From positions 1 to 19,056 of the forward strand of contig JANOXC010000079.1 of NCBI GenBank assembly GCA_031418215.1: a stretch of 19,056 nt of DNA. The letters are read 5' to 3'. The notes beneath the pieces are model-generated. The model saw only the letters and a program-made list of their open reading frames with translations, did not search any database and was not told the DNA's origin. Positions 1 to 7,586 of the stretch are shown piece by piece. A program made the translations under genes and the position numbers. Numbering within the stretch: position 1 is the stretch's first letter; every line of letters starts with the position of its first letter. Origin of the DNA: JANOXC01 sp031418215 (GTDB taxonomy: Bacteria > Bacteroidota > Bacteroidia > AKYH767-A > OLB10).

Positions 1-513
1 AGTATTCAATTCAACAAGGAAAAGGCCATTTATGAACCGGCATTTAAGAATGCCATTTACTGGAGTAATGAGGCACATTGGAAATGGGCAACCGAACCCA
101 ATGTGCGTGAAAAAGCCAGCTTTCTCAAGGAAAACATATTACCAATTAAGGAAAGCGGCCAGTTAAAATTTACGCATGAAGGTGCTCAATTATATCCAGG
201 ATTTTCCATTTCATATGCAAATGGACATACCGATGGCATGATGATTCCTCATGTCAAATACAAAGACAAAACGCTGGTTTATATGGCAGATTTATTACCA
301 TCGGTAGCACATATTCCACTGCCTTATGTGATGGGTTATGACACCCGTCCGCTAATAACCATGGAAGAAAAATCATTGTTCCTTCAAAAAGCTGCGGCCA
401 ATGATTACACCTTATTTTTTGAACACGATGCCGTTAATGAATGTTGTTCCTTACAGGTTACAGAAAAAGGTGTCCGTCAAAAAGATACTTTTAAATTATC
501 TGAATGGATTTAA
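1..513 (+). CDS. MBL-fold metallo-hydrolase, C-terminal part (5' end outside window)
   Basis: The reading frame is open from base 1, so the gene starts upstream and 170 C-terminal residues are visible. An internal GTG at 103 could be mistaken for a start, but the 34 codons before it are open and protein-like. The segment GHTDGMM carries the histidine/aspartate of a metallo-beta-lactamase metal site. YMADLLPS supplies the bridging aspartate, and FFEHD near the C-terminus supplies the last histidine. These match motifs 3, 4 and 5 of the MBL fold, as in glyoxalase II-like and lactonase-like hydrolases; the HxHxDH motif would lie off the window. The substrate cannot be told from this fragment. 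The stop codon lies 7 bases from the end of the convergent comEC gene, and no hairpin separates them. Confidence 0.88.
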   Translation, partial: SIQFNKEKAIYEPAFKNAIYWSNEAHWKWATEPNVREKASFLKENILPIKESGQLKFTHEGAQLYPGFSISYANGHTDGMMIPHVKYKDKTLVYMADLLPSVAHIPLPYVMGYDTRPLITMEEKSLFLQKAAANDYTLFFEHDAVNECCSLQVTEKGVRQKDTFKLSEWI

Positions 514-520
514 AATATTT

Positions 521-2617
521 TTACAATGATTGAATAAATGCACCGTTTTCATCAACGGAATAATAATCGATTTTCAAATTGATTGCTTCCCTTGCCCAAC
601 TTTTAACTTTATAATACTTGTTTGAATCATCAATGATTAATTTTTTATACTGAAAGCAACTGTTCAGTTTTTTCAGATTGATCGATGGATTTCCTGAAAG
701 CACAAGGAAATCAACTTTAAAAGGACTTGCTATGTTTTTTTGTTTAAGCTGTAAGGCATAAAGGCTGTCGACTATAACAACCCTATAATTATTGAATAGT
801 ATCACATTACTTCTTATGAGAATCGATGTATCAATAAAATTGCCGGAAATGTATGATGTTTTTTCAACCCCTTGTTTCCACCAATGCTGCGCCAAATGGA
901 ATTGTATGGTGTTTTTATCCTCTTGCAGCTTTTTATCAGCAATCAAATAGCAATGATGACTTTCAATGAAGCCAATTGCATGGTGTTTTTTCAATGCATA
1001 CACTACCATTATTTTCTGCCGACTGAATGAAATGTTTTCCAATAGTTGCAATACTTGAAAAAAAATCAGGAGTATCAGGAACTGTAAAAGATGTACCCAT
1101 TGTTTCTGCAATAAATACCATAATCCAAAAATAATTATGAAATAGATAAGAATCATTTCCATCAAGCTGATAGAAATAGTATTGATAACAGCGTGTGGCA
1201 TTCGATCAATCATCTTGACTGTTTCGTTGGAGAACCAGATACAAGCATAACAGAACTTTGAGATTACCATTCCTAAGATCGGAACTTGGTATAATACCAC
1301 CAATGCTATACAGGCATAAATAGCAGCTGTTGTTGCCGGGATCACTAATAAATTGGCAACAAGAAAAAAGTTGGGAAATTGATGAAAGTAAAATATACCT
1401 AATGGAAAAGTGATTAACTGGGCACATAAGGAAACGGAAACAATACTCCATACAGCATGCAGAAAACTGTTGGGTGGCTCATACAAACGAAATAACAATG
1501 GATGCAAAAACACAATTCCAAAAACTGCCAGGAAAGAAAGCTGAAACCCAACTTCTGTTATTAAAAACGGATTATATATTACCAAAAGAAAACAGGAAAC
1601 AGCAAGCGTATTCAACACACCAGTGTTTCGTCCTGACCATTTTCCCACAATTACAAAAGTCAACATCATTGCTGCACGCAACACCGATGGTGACAAACCT
1701 GTAAGAAATGCATAGAACCAAATAAAACTTAATATCACTACAAAATAGAAGTGCCTCCCTCCTTTTCTTTTTAGAAGGAAACGGAGCAACCATTCCAGTA
1801 CTTTGAATATCACTGCCACATGCATTCCTGAGACAGACAGCACATGTAATGTTCCCGATGTTGCGTAGGCATTCATCAAAGGGCTTTCCAGATCATCTTC
1901 AAATCCTACCAACAATGCTGATCCAACACTGTATATTTCTTTTTCAAGTATGGTCTTTTTAAGAATGTTTACGAGGTATGCCCTTAATTGATAAGAAGCA
2001 TCATAAAAAACATTTTTGTTTTGCGAATTAAGACTGCTGTATTTGTTGGATTGCAGGTATGCCTGATGATAAATATTGTGAAAGGAAAGATAACGGGCAT
2101 AATCAAATTCTTCAGGGTTTTTAGGTGGTGCTATTCTTTGTGTTTTTGCCGAAAAAAGAAAACAATCGCCATACTGAAGTTTTACATCACCCTTATTTGG
2201 AATATATATCAATAACTTACCTGTGCAATTCGATAGCTGATCTCTTTCCTTAACAGATTTTACATCGGCAATTACCTTTACTGTCTTCTCCTTATAAACC
2301 GGAGGTTCAGATACAGTGGCGGTGTAAAGATGTCCGGATGAATAACTGAAATGCAAATTATTGGAAAGGTCAGCATTCATCCAGGTAATATAGCATCCCG
2401 CTAGAAAAAAAAGGCCATTGATCGTGCTTCCGATCAGCCACCTTAATTTAAAGGAAGCAGCAATTGCAGGAATAAATTGAAAGATGATGTAGCATGCAAG
2501 CAGCACAATAAAAAGTGCCACTGCATAAATAACAGGAAACGGGTAACAGATCATTGCTACTACTCCAAAAAGGAATGGCAGCAACAGTCGGAAGACTGGC
2601 GATTGATTAAGAAACAT
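521..2617 (-). CDS. comEC: ComEC/Rec2-family DNA uptake channel protein
   Basis: An inner-membrane protein of about 698 residues. ComEC forms the channel that moves single-stranded DNA into the cytoplasm during natural transformation. The N-terminus has several hydrophobic segments, followed by an extracytoplasmic region of the DUF4131/OB type (about residues 50-190). The competence domain contains VLSVSGMHVAVIF and LTGLSPSVLRAAMM, both typical of the family, and then many membrane helices to about residue 530. The last 150 residues sit where Gram-positive ComEC has its MBL nuclease-like domain, but no HxHxDH motif is visible, so that part looks degenerate. A GTG at 2626 gives three more residues and an in-frame stop lies just upstream at 2630-2632. 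I prefer the ATG at 2617, which gives an N-terminus of MFLNQSPVF. No other competence genes are nearby, so active transformation is not shown. Confidence 0.92.
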   Translation of the reverse strand: MFLNQSPVFRLLLPFLFGVVAMICYPFPVIYAVALFIVLLACYIIFQFIPAIAASFKLRWLIGSTINGLFFLAGCYITWMNADLSNNLHFSYSSGHLYTATVSEPPVYKEKTVKVIADVKSVKERDQLSNCTGKLLIYIPNKGDVKLQYGDCFLFSAKTQRIAPPKNPEEFDYARYLSFHNIYHQAYLQSNKYSSLNSQNKNVFYDASYQLRAYLVNILKKTILEKEIYSVGSALLVGFEDDLESPLMNAYATSGTLHVLSVSGMHVAVIFKVLEWLLRFLLKRKGGRHFYFVVILSFIWFYAFLTGLSPSVLRAAMMLTFVIVGKWSGRNTGVLNTLAVSCFLLVIYNPFLITEVGFQLSFLAVFGIVFLHPLLFRLYEPPNSFLHAVWSIVSVSLCAQLITFPLGIFYFHQFPNFFLVANLLVIPATTAAIYACIALVVLYQVPILGMVISKFCYACIWFSNETVKMIDRMPHAVINTISISLMEMILIYFIIIFGLWYLLQKQWVHLLQFLILLIFFQVLQLLENISFSRQKIMVVYALKKHHAIGFIESHHCYLIADKKLQEDKNTIQFHLAQHWWKQGVEKTSYISGNFIDTSILIRSNVILFNNYRVVIVDSLYALQLKQKNIASPFKVDFLVLSGNPSINLKKLNSCFQYKKLIIDDSNKYYKVKSWAREAINLKIDYYSVDENGAFIQSL

Positions 2618-2675
2618 GAATGGCACCGGTTAGAAAATGCCAAGCGTAAAAATAAAAAAGTTTTTGAATTTTGAA

Positions 2676-2750
2676 TAAAAAAAGAGGGGACTCGAAAGCC
2701 CCCTCGTAACCAACCACGATTACCACTAAAAAAAATCTTACTATTTTTCG
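2676..2750 (-). ncRNA. Candidate small RNA or leader transcript (about 75 nt)
   Basis: A perfect Bacteroidota -7 element on the minus strand (2763 down to 2755) lies about 75 bases before a strong terminator, with no gene between them. That is the expected layout of an independent small RNA. The -33 element is not clear. A GTG at 2726 opens a frame reading VVIVVGYEGAF, which resembles branched-chain attenuation leader peptides, but no ilv/leu gene follows; the next minus-strand gene is comEC. I do not recognise an Rfam family. This is inference from signal layout only. Confidence 0.35.
2677..2705 (-). terminator. Rho-independent terminator, minus strand
   Basis: The arms 2684-2692 (GAGGGGACT) and 2697-2705 (AGCCCCCTC) form a nine-pair stem with one A-C mismatch and a CGAA tetraloop. 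On the minus strand the stem is followed by seven T residues (plus-strand A run 2677-2683). It could end the icmF transcript about 300 bases after the icmF stop, or end a short transcript started at the -7 element at 2755-2763. Confidence 0.75.
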
Positions 2751-2754
2751 TACT

Positions 2755-2763
2755 GCAAAGTTA
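2755..2763 (-). promoter_or_regulatory. -7 promoter element (TAACTTTGC)
   Basis: Read on the minus strand, TAACTTTGC matches the Bacteroidota SigA -7 consensus TAnnTTTG, including the common trailing C. No TTG is seen at the expected 19-21 base distance upstream, so the -33 half is weak. It would start transcription at about 2749 toward comEC. Confidence 0.45.
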
Positions 2764-2943
2764 CTTATTCCAAATATCGACTTTGGCTTTATCCGGAATA
2801 ATATATTTTGGCTTTTATTGCTTCCGAGTACGGCTCAAAAGTACATCAATAAGCAGGAAAAAAAAAGATTTATTACGCTAACAAGGGAAAATAGGTGTTT
2901 AAACAGGCATTTTCGATACTGAACAGGATTCTCCTCCACTGCT

Positions 2944-2966
2944 ATTCGTAGCTTTCAGCTACGAAT
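2944..2966. repeat. Perfect 10-bp inverted repeat downstream of icmF
   Basis: ATTCGTAGCT at 2944-2953 and AGCTACGAAT at 2957-2966 are exact reverse complements with a 3-base loop. No T tract follows on the minus strand, so it is not a classic terminator. A second hairpin, GCGAAG (2977-2982) with CTTCGC (2987-2992), lies between it and the icmF stop. Together they could protect the 3' end of the icmF mRNA. Confidence 0.6.
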
Positions 2967-2997
2967 TCCCTAATCAGCGAAGATTCCTTCGCATTTT

Positions 2998-5900
2998 TTA
3001 CATGTTACGACGGTACTGACCACCAACTTCAAAAAGAGCAGAAGTTATCTGCCCCAAAGAGCAATATTTAGACGCCTCCATCATGGTTTCAAACATATTC
3101 TTGTTTTGAATGGCACTAAGCTGAAGATCACGCAATAAACCGGGTGTCAAATCAGCATGTTGTGTATGCAGATTTTTCAATGTTTGGATTTGCTGCTCTT
3201 TTTCCTCTTCAGTAGCACGAATAACTTCGGCAGGAACAATCGTAGGAGAACCGCTGCTCGATAAAAATGTATTCACCCCAACTATCGGATATTCACCGGT
3301 ATGTTTTAAAGTTTCGTAATACAAACTCTCCTCCTGTATTTTTCCACGCTGGTACATTGTTTCCATCGCCCCTAAAACGCCTCCACGTTCTGTGATACGA
3401 TCGAACTCTGTTAACACGGCTTCCTCCACTAAATCCGTTAACTCTTCAATAATAAATGACCCTTGCATAGGATTTTCATTTTTTGCCAACCCTAACTCAC
3501 GGTTAATAATAAGTTGAATAGCCATTGCCCTTCTTACACTACCTTCTGTTGGCGTTGTAATGGCTTCATCATACGCATTTGTATGCAATGAATTACAGTT
3601 GTCATAAATAGCATATAATGCTTGCAAAGTAGTGCGGATATCATTGAAATCGATTTCCTGTGCATGCAAAGAGCGACCTGATGTCTGAATATGATATTTC
3701 AACATTTGTGAACGCTCATTTGCACCATATTTCAACTTCATTGCTTTGGCCCATATTCTCCTTGCCACCCTGCCAATAACGGCATACTCAGGGTCGATGC
3801 CATTGCTGAAGAAGAAGCTCAGGTTGGGAGCAAATTGATTGATGTCCATTCCACGACTGGCATAATACTCCACATAAGTAAAACCATTGGCCAATGTAAA
3901 TGCCAATTGTGTGATTGGGTTTGCTCCTGCTTCAGCAATATGATAGCCGGAAATCGAAACTGAATAGAAATTTCTAATGTTTTGTCGAATGAAATAATCC
4001 TGCATATCGCCCATTAAACGCAATGCAAACTCAGTAGAAAAGATACACGTGTTTTGCGCCTGGTCTTCCTTTAAAATATCAGCCTGTACTGTTCCCCGGA
4101 CCGATGCCAATGTTTGCGCTTTGATCTTACTATATATATCAGCCGCCAGAACCTGATCGCCGGTAACACCCAACAACATCAATCCAAGACCATCATTTCC
4201 TTTTGGTAATTCACCGGTATATTTTGGCTGGATAGTGCCTTTCTTTTTAAAGATGGTTGCAATTTTATCCTTAACATCTTTTTCAAGCCCATTTTGCTTT
4301 ATATATATTTCACATTGCTGGTCGATAGCAGCATTCATAAAAAAACCGGTTAACATTGCAGCAGGACCATTAATAGTCATGCTCACTGATGTCATAGGGT
4401 CAACGAGATTGAATCCGCTATACAATTTCTTAGCATCATCGAGACAGCAGATGCTAACACCACTGTTGCCGATCTTGCCAAAAATATCAGGACGATAATC
4501 CGGATCATGTCCGTACAATGTTACAGAATCGAAGGCCGTGGAAAGACGATGTGCAGGCATTCCCAAGGAAACATAATGAAAACGCTTGTTCGTTCTTTCA
4601 GGTCCGCCTTCACCTGCAAACATCCTTGTGGGATCTTCTCCTTCTCTTTTGAAACGGAATACGCCGGCGGTAAATGGAAATTCACCCGGAACATTTTCTT
4701 CGAGCAACCATTTCAACTGATCTCCCCAGGCTTTATATTTGGGAAAAGCCACTTTGGGAATTCGCGTATGGCTTAGCGATTCAGAATATGTTTGCAATTT
4801 CAATTCCTTATCACGCACTTTAAAACTGTAAAAATCTTCCTGGTATAATTTCGCTTTAGCAGGTAACTCTTCAACAAGTTTTTTATTCATACCATCAAAC
4901 CTTCTTTCCAATTCGGAGTAGTGAGTTCGGAGTTCGGAAATTAGTTTATCTTGCTTTGTTTCTTCTAAATGTTTAATGGTTTCCGTGATAGAATAAAGTT
5001 GCTGCGCGATTTTACTTTGCTCTTCTACCCACTTATTATAGGACCTGTTGTTCTCTGATATTTCTGCAAGATAACGTATGCGTTGAGGAGGAATTATATA
5101 TATCTTCTCCGACATTTCATCGGTGATATGAAAATCACTCTTCATATCAACACCTGTTTTCTCCACCAGTTTATCCATCACCGTTTTATACAGACGGTTC
5201 ATGCCGGGATCGTTGAATTGTGATGCAATGGTACCAAATACAGGAAGGGAATCTTCATTCGCTTCCCACAATTGATGATTGCGTTTATATTGTTTTTTTA
5301 CATCACGTAATGCATCCAAAGCACCGCGCTTATCGAATTTGTTCAATGCAATGACATCAGCAAAATCAAGCATGTCAATTTTTTCGAGTTGTGTTGCTGC
5401 ACCATATTCAGGTGTCATTACATACAAACTCATATTGCTGTGATCGGTGATCTCCGTATCACTTTGCCCTATTCCTGAAGTCTCCAGAATAATTAGATCA
5501 AAATGTGCTGCTTTTACAATTTCAACTGCCTCACGCACATACTTAGAAAGCGCCAAGTTGCTTTGACGTGTTGCCAACGAACGCATATATACACGATCGT
5601 TGTTGATGGCATTCATACGGATCCGATCGCCCAATAATGCACCGCCTGTTTTGCGCTTTGAAGGATCAACAGAAATGATGGCAATAGTTCGGTCTTTAAA
5701 ATCGAGGAGGAACCTTCTTACCAATTCGTCAACAAGAGAAGATTTACCTGAACCTCCTGTGCCTGTAATTCCTAAAACAGGTGCCTTGCTTGTATCTGCA
5801 GCTTTCTTTATTTCAGTATGATAGCCTGCAAATTCTGCGGGATTGTTTTCTGCACAGGAAATAAGTCTGGCAATGGCATAATGCGCTTTGCTGTCTAATT

Positions 5901-6369
5901 TTTTAACTTCTCCGTTTAAGTTAACGCCTGTTGCAAAATCACATTTCTGCAGCATATCATTGATCATTCCTTGCAATCCCATGGTTCGTCCATCATCAGG
6001 ATGATAAACGCGAGTGATACCATAGGCTTGTAATTGTTTTATTTCATCAGGTAAAATAGTGCCTCCACCACCTCCAAATATTTTAATATGGCCGCAACCT
6101 CTTTCCTTGAGTAAATCAAACATGTATTTGAAATACTCCAAATGTCCGCCTTGGTAACTGGTAAGTGCAATGGCATTGGCATCTTCCTGGATGGCACAGT
6201 TCACTACTTCAATCACACTTCTGTCGTGACCCAAATGAATTACTTCTGCCCCACTACCCTGAATGATTCGACGCATGATATTGATGGAAGCATCATGTCC
6301 ATCAAAAAGGGAGGCGGCGGTAACAATGCGGATTTTATTCTTGGATTGATATGGTGCTGGGTTATTCAT
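2998..6369 (-). CDS. icmF: IcmF-type fused acyl-CoA mutase (B12 domain + G-protein chaperone + mutase)
   Basis: A 1123-residue fusion protein that interconverts branched and linear acyl-CoA thioesters using adenosylcobalamin, typically isobutyryl-CoA and n-butyryl-CoA. The B12-binding domain is residues 12-150, with the cobalt-ligand histidine in FDGHDAS (H25) and the glycine-rich FGGGGGT at 98-104. A MeaB-like G domain follows, with P-loop GTGGSGKSS (203-211), a switch region at DPSKRKTGG and NKFD (343-346). A charged coiled-coil linker spans about 440-510. The mutase barrel runs from about 545 to the end. F566 in GEFPFTAG and Q772 in AQNTC fall where methylmalonyl-CoA mutase has Tyr and Arg, matching the Phe/Gln pair known for isobutyryl-CoA mutases. 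The G domain would act as the in-built cofactor-loading chaperone. The gene stands alone behind its own -7 element. Methylmalonyl-CoA activity is less likely but not excluded. Confidence 0.93.
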   Translation of the reverse strand: MNNPAPYQSKNKIRIVTAASLFDGHDASINIMRRIIQGSGAEVIHLGHDRSVIEVVNCAIQEDANAIALTSYQGGHLEYFKYMFDLLKERGCGHIKIFGGGGGTILPDEIKQLQAYGITRVYHPDDGRTMGLQGMINDMLQKCDFATGVNLNGEVKKLDSKAHYAIARLISCAENNPAEFAGYHTEIKKAADTSKAPVLGITGTGGSGKSSLVDELVRRFLLDFKDRTIAIISVDPSKRKTGGALLGDRIRMNAINNDRVYMRSLATRQSNLALSKYVREAVEIVKAAHFDLIILETSGIGQSDTEITDHSNMSLYVMTPEYGAATQLEKIDMLDFADVIALNKFDKRGALDALRDVKKQYKRNHQLWEANEDSLPVFGTIASQFNDPGMNRLYKTVMDKLVEKTGVDMKSDFHITDEMSEKIYIIPPQRIRYLAEISENNRSYNKWVEEQSKIAQQLYSITETIKHLEETKQDKLISELRTHYSELERRFDGMNKKLVEELPAKAKLYQEDFYSFKVRDKELKLQTYSESLSHTRIPKVAFPKYKAWGDQLKWLLEENVPGEFPFTAGVFRFKREGEDPTRMFAGEGGPERTNKRFHYVSLGMPAHRLSTAFDSVTLYGHDPDYRPDIFGKIGNSGVSICCLDDAKKLYSGFNLVDPMTSVSMTINGPAAMLTGFFMNAAIDQQCEIYIKQNGLEKDVKDKIATIFKKKGTIQPKYTGELPKGNDGLGLMLLGVTGDQVLAADIYSKIKAQTLASVRGTVQADILKEDQAQNTCIFSTEFALRLMGDMQDYFIRQNIRNFYSVSISGYHIAEAGANPITQLAFTLANGFTYVEYYASRGMDINQFAPNLSFFFSNGIDPEYAVIGRVARRIWAKAMKLKYGANERSQMLKYHIQTSGRSLHAQEIDFNDIRTTLQALYAIYDNCNSLHTNAYDEAITTPTEGSVRRAMAIQLIINRELGLAKNENPMQGSFIIEELTDLVEEAVLTEFDRITERGGVLGAMETMYQRGKIQEESLYYETLKHTGEYPIVGVNTFLSSSGSPTIVPAEVIRATEEEKEQQIQTLKNLHTQHADLTPGLLRDLQLSAIQNKNMFETMMEASKYCSLGQITSALFEVGGQYRRNM
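4912..4937. repeat. Period-7 TTCGG repeat inside icmF
   Basis: The plus strand carries TTCGGAG, then a spacer TAGTGAG, then TTCGGAG and TTCGG in 7-base register. It encodes part of the IcmF coiled-coil linker (SELRTHYSELE, residues 478-488). A similar period-7 TTCGG tract occurs in the non-coding gap at 8373-8386. This suggests a dispersed short repeat tolerated in a flexible linker. Confidence 0.5.
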
Positions 6370-6388
6370 GGAAATCCTTAATTAGTAA

Positions 6389-6397
6389 GCAAAAATA
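6389..6397 (-). promoter_or_regulatory. -7 promoter element of icmF (TATTTTTGC)
   Basis: On the minus strand TATTTTTGC matches TAnnTTTG exactly. It sits 20 bases upstream of the icmF ATG, giving a predicted leader of only about 10-15 nt. The -33 TTG is not evident. Confidence 0.55.
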
Positions 6398-6469
6398 ACT
6401 GAAATGTGGAAATGATAGGGAATTCCTTATTGCAGCATAAATTGACTCCTATTCAAATGTAGTTTTTAA

Positions 6470-6510
6470 CCGCAAAGAGCGCTGAGAAAATCAGGCAAAG
6501 TGACGCAAAG
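6470..6510. repeat. GCAAAG-rich dispersed repeat candidate
   Basis: The stretch contains CGCAAAG at 6471-6477 and again at 6504-6510, with GGCAAAG between them, in a pattern resembling CCGCAAAGAGCGC...GACGCAAAG elements scattered through intergenic regions of many Bacteroidota and Chlorobi genomes. Only one copy is in the window, so the repeat status rests on recalled patterns. Confidence 0.4.
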
Positions 6511-6526
6511 AAAATTAAATGCTAAT

Positions 6527-6553
6527 TGGCCAAAACCACATCACCTTTGGCCA
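6527..6553 (-). terminator. Possible terminator hairpin downstream of the ParA gene
   Basis: TGGCCAAA (6527-6534) and TTTGGCCA (6546-6553) form a perfect 8-bp stem with an 11-base loop, 66 bases past the ParA stop on the minus strand. The following minus-strand sequence is AT-rich but has no solid T run, so this is a weak terminator at best. Confidence 0.4.
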
Positions 6554-6618
6554 GGGAATTTCTCATTTTCAAATTAACGATCCGGATAACTATCGGAATT
6601 TAAATTGTCGAATTAACT

Positions 6619-7371
6619 CTAGCTCCATCCCATTTTCTTTTTCAATCCTTTCCACAATTTTACATAAGCCTTACTGGCTTCTTCACTGGGGCGTTTAGCG
6701 GTTAATGGGGCACGATAGATGCCCATTTTTTCCACTTCAGCACTATAGGGAATGAGCACGCTGATTGTTTCTCTAAATTTCCTGGCAAAGCTGCGGATGA
6801 TTTCATTGTGCATTTTTTTACGGCGCTCATACATGCTGAAGAATGGAATGAGCTTGTCCTTGTTCAAACGGTAAGTGGAAAAATAATCCACAATCTGTTC
6901 ATAGGTGCGAACAGTTAAAATGGTTGGAACTACTGGAACCAATATATAATCTGCATTCCTGAAAATATTTTCAGTCAATAAGGTGATATTGGGCGGGCAA
7001 TCCAGGATTACAAGGTCATAATCCTTTTTAATTGGACGAACGAAATCACTAAGCCAACGACTGGCGTCTTTCATATCGTTAAGGAATAGTTCGATTTTAC
7101 GATAGTCAGTATCGGAGGGTAAAATATCTAAGTTCTCATATCCGGTTTCATAGATATTATCGGCAATATCGAAACTGCCCTTCACCATTCTTTTCACATT
7201 ATCGGCACCTACATCTCCTTTCACTCCCAAATAAAAGCTACTTGCTCCTTGAGGATCCATATCAATGAGTAAAGTCTTTCGCCCCTCAGCGGCAGCTAGA
7301 TAGGCAAGGTTTACAGTGGCTGCCGTTTTTCCAACACCACCTTTAAGGTTATAAATAGCAAGAAGTTTCAT
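6619..7371 (-). CDS. Orphan ParA/MinD-family ATPase
   Basis: A 250-residue P-loop ATPase of the ParA/Soj type, a family whose ATP-dependent dimers position DNA or protein cargo. The deviant Walker A KGGVGKT lies at residues 10-16 with the signature lysine. LLIDMDPQGASS follows at about 35-46, and the Walker B segment YDLVILDCPP lies near 119-128. The protein lacks an N-terminal helix-turn-helix extension, so it resembles chromosomal Soj or MipZ-like proteins rather than long plasmid ParAs. No parB or parS-like site is seen beside it, so the partner is unknown. The upstream promoter is the best in the window. Some annotators would call it a generic ParA family or AAA protein. Confidence 0.88.
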   Translation of the reverse strand: MKLLAIYNLKGGVGKTAATVNLAYLAAAEGRKTLLIDMDPQGASSFYLGVKGDVGADNVKRMVKGSFDIADNIYETGYENLDILPSDTDYRKIELFLNDMKDASRWLSDFVRPIKKDYDLVILDCPPNITLLTENIFRNADYILVPVVPTILTVRTYEQIVDYFSTYRLNKDKLIPFFSMYERRKKMHNEIIRSFARKFRETISVLIPYSAEVEKMGIYRAPLTAKRPSEEASKAYVKLWKGLKKKMGWS

Positions 7372-7439
7372 AGTAGATCAGATCAATAATTTATGTTTAC
7401 GATGGAAGTTTAGCCAATTGAAAATGGTGAATCCCGACC

Positions 7440-7470
7440 CAAATATAATTTAATAGCTATTAATAGTCAA
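7440..7470 (-). promoter_or_regulatory. Bacteroidota-type promoter of the ParA gene
   Basis: On the minus strand the -7 element TATATTTG (7447-7440) is preceded by TTG (7470-7468) at a 20-base spacing, matching both halves of the Bacteroidota SigA consensus. Transcription would start near 7434, about 60 bases before the ATG at 7371. Confidence 0.65.
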
Positions 7471-7519
7471 GTGTGCATAATATGGCTTTCAAAAAGCGAT
7501 GTCGTATAGTCGCTATCAC

Positions 7520-7527
7520 TAGTTTTG
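7520..7527 (+). promoter_or_regulatory. -7 promoter element of the YdcF-like gene
   Basis: TAGTTTTG matches TAnnTTTG. It lies downstream of the farthest-upstream possible start (7473) and 60 bases before the ATG at 7587, so it supports the shorter protein. The -33 TTG is not evident. Confidence 0.4.
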
Positions 7528-7586
7528 AAAAATTTCTAAAACGGCTATCCAAAAGCCTGTTCATTCCTCCCGCAACCGACAATCAG

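Larger units (their letters stand above)
2618..2997. other. Non-coding gap between comEC and icmF (about 380 bp)
   Basis: No convincing protein gene is visible. From right to left it contains two hairpins directly after the icmF stop (2977-2992 and 2944-2966), an unstructured AT-rich stretch, a minus-strand -7 promoter element (2755-2763), and a strong minus-strand terminator hairpin (2677-2705) about 60 bases upstream of comEC. The layout suggests a small transcript between icmF and comEC. Confidence 0.6.

Noticed and set aside
103..513. A complete 136-residue protein starting at GTG 103
   Set aside because: The frame is open and protein-like from base 1, so this is the tail of a longer gene cut by the window edge.
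2676..2763. Definite branched-chain amino-acid attenuator
   Set aside because: The VVIVV frame has no ATG, passes through the terminator, and no ilv or leu gene follows, so it is kept only as part of a candidate small RNA.
6619..7371. Plasmid partition locus
   Set aside because: A ParA-family ATPase is present but no parB, no replication gene and no parS-like repeats; the surrounding genes are chromosomal housekeeping.
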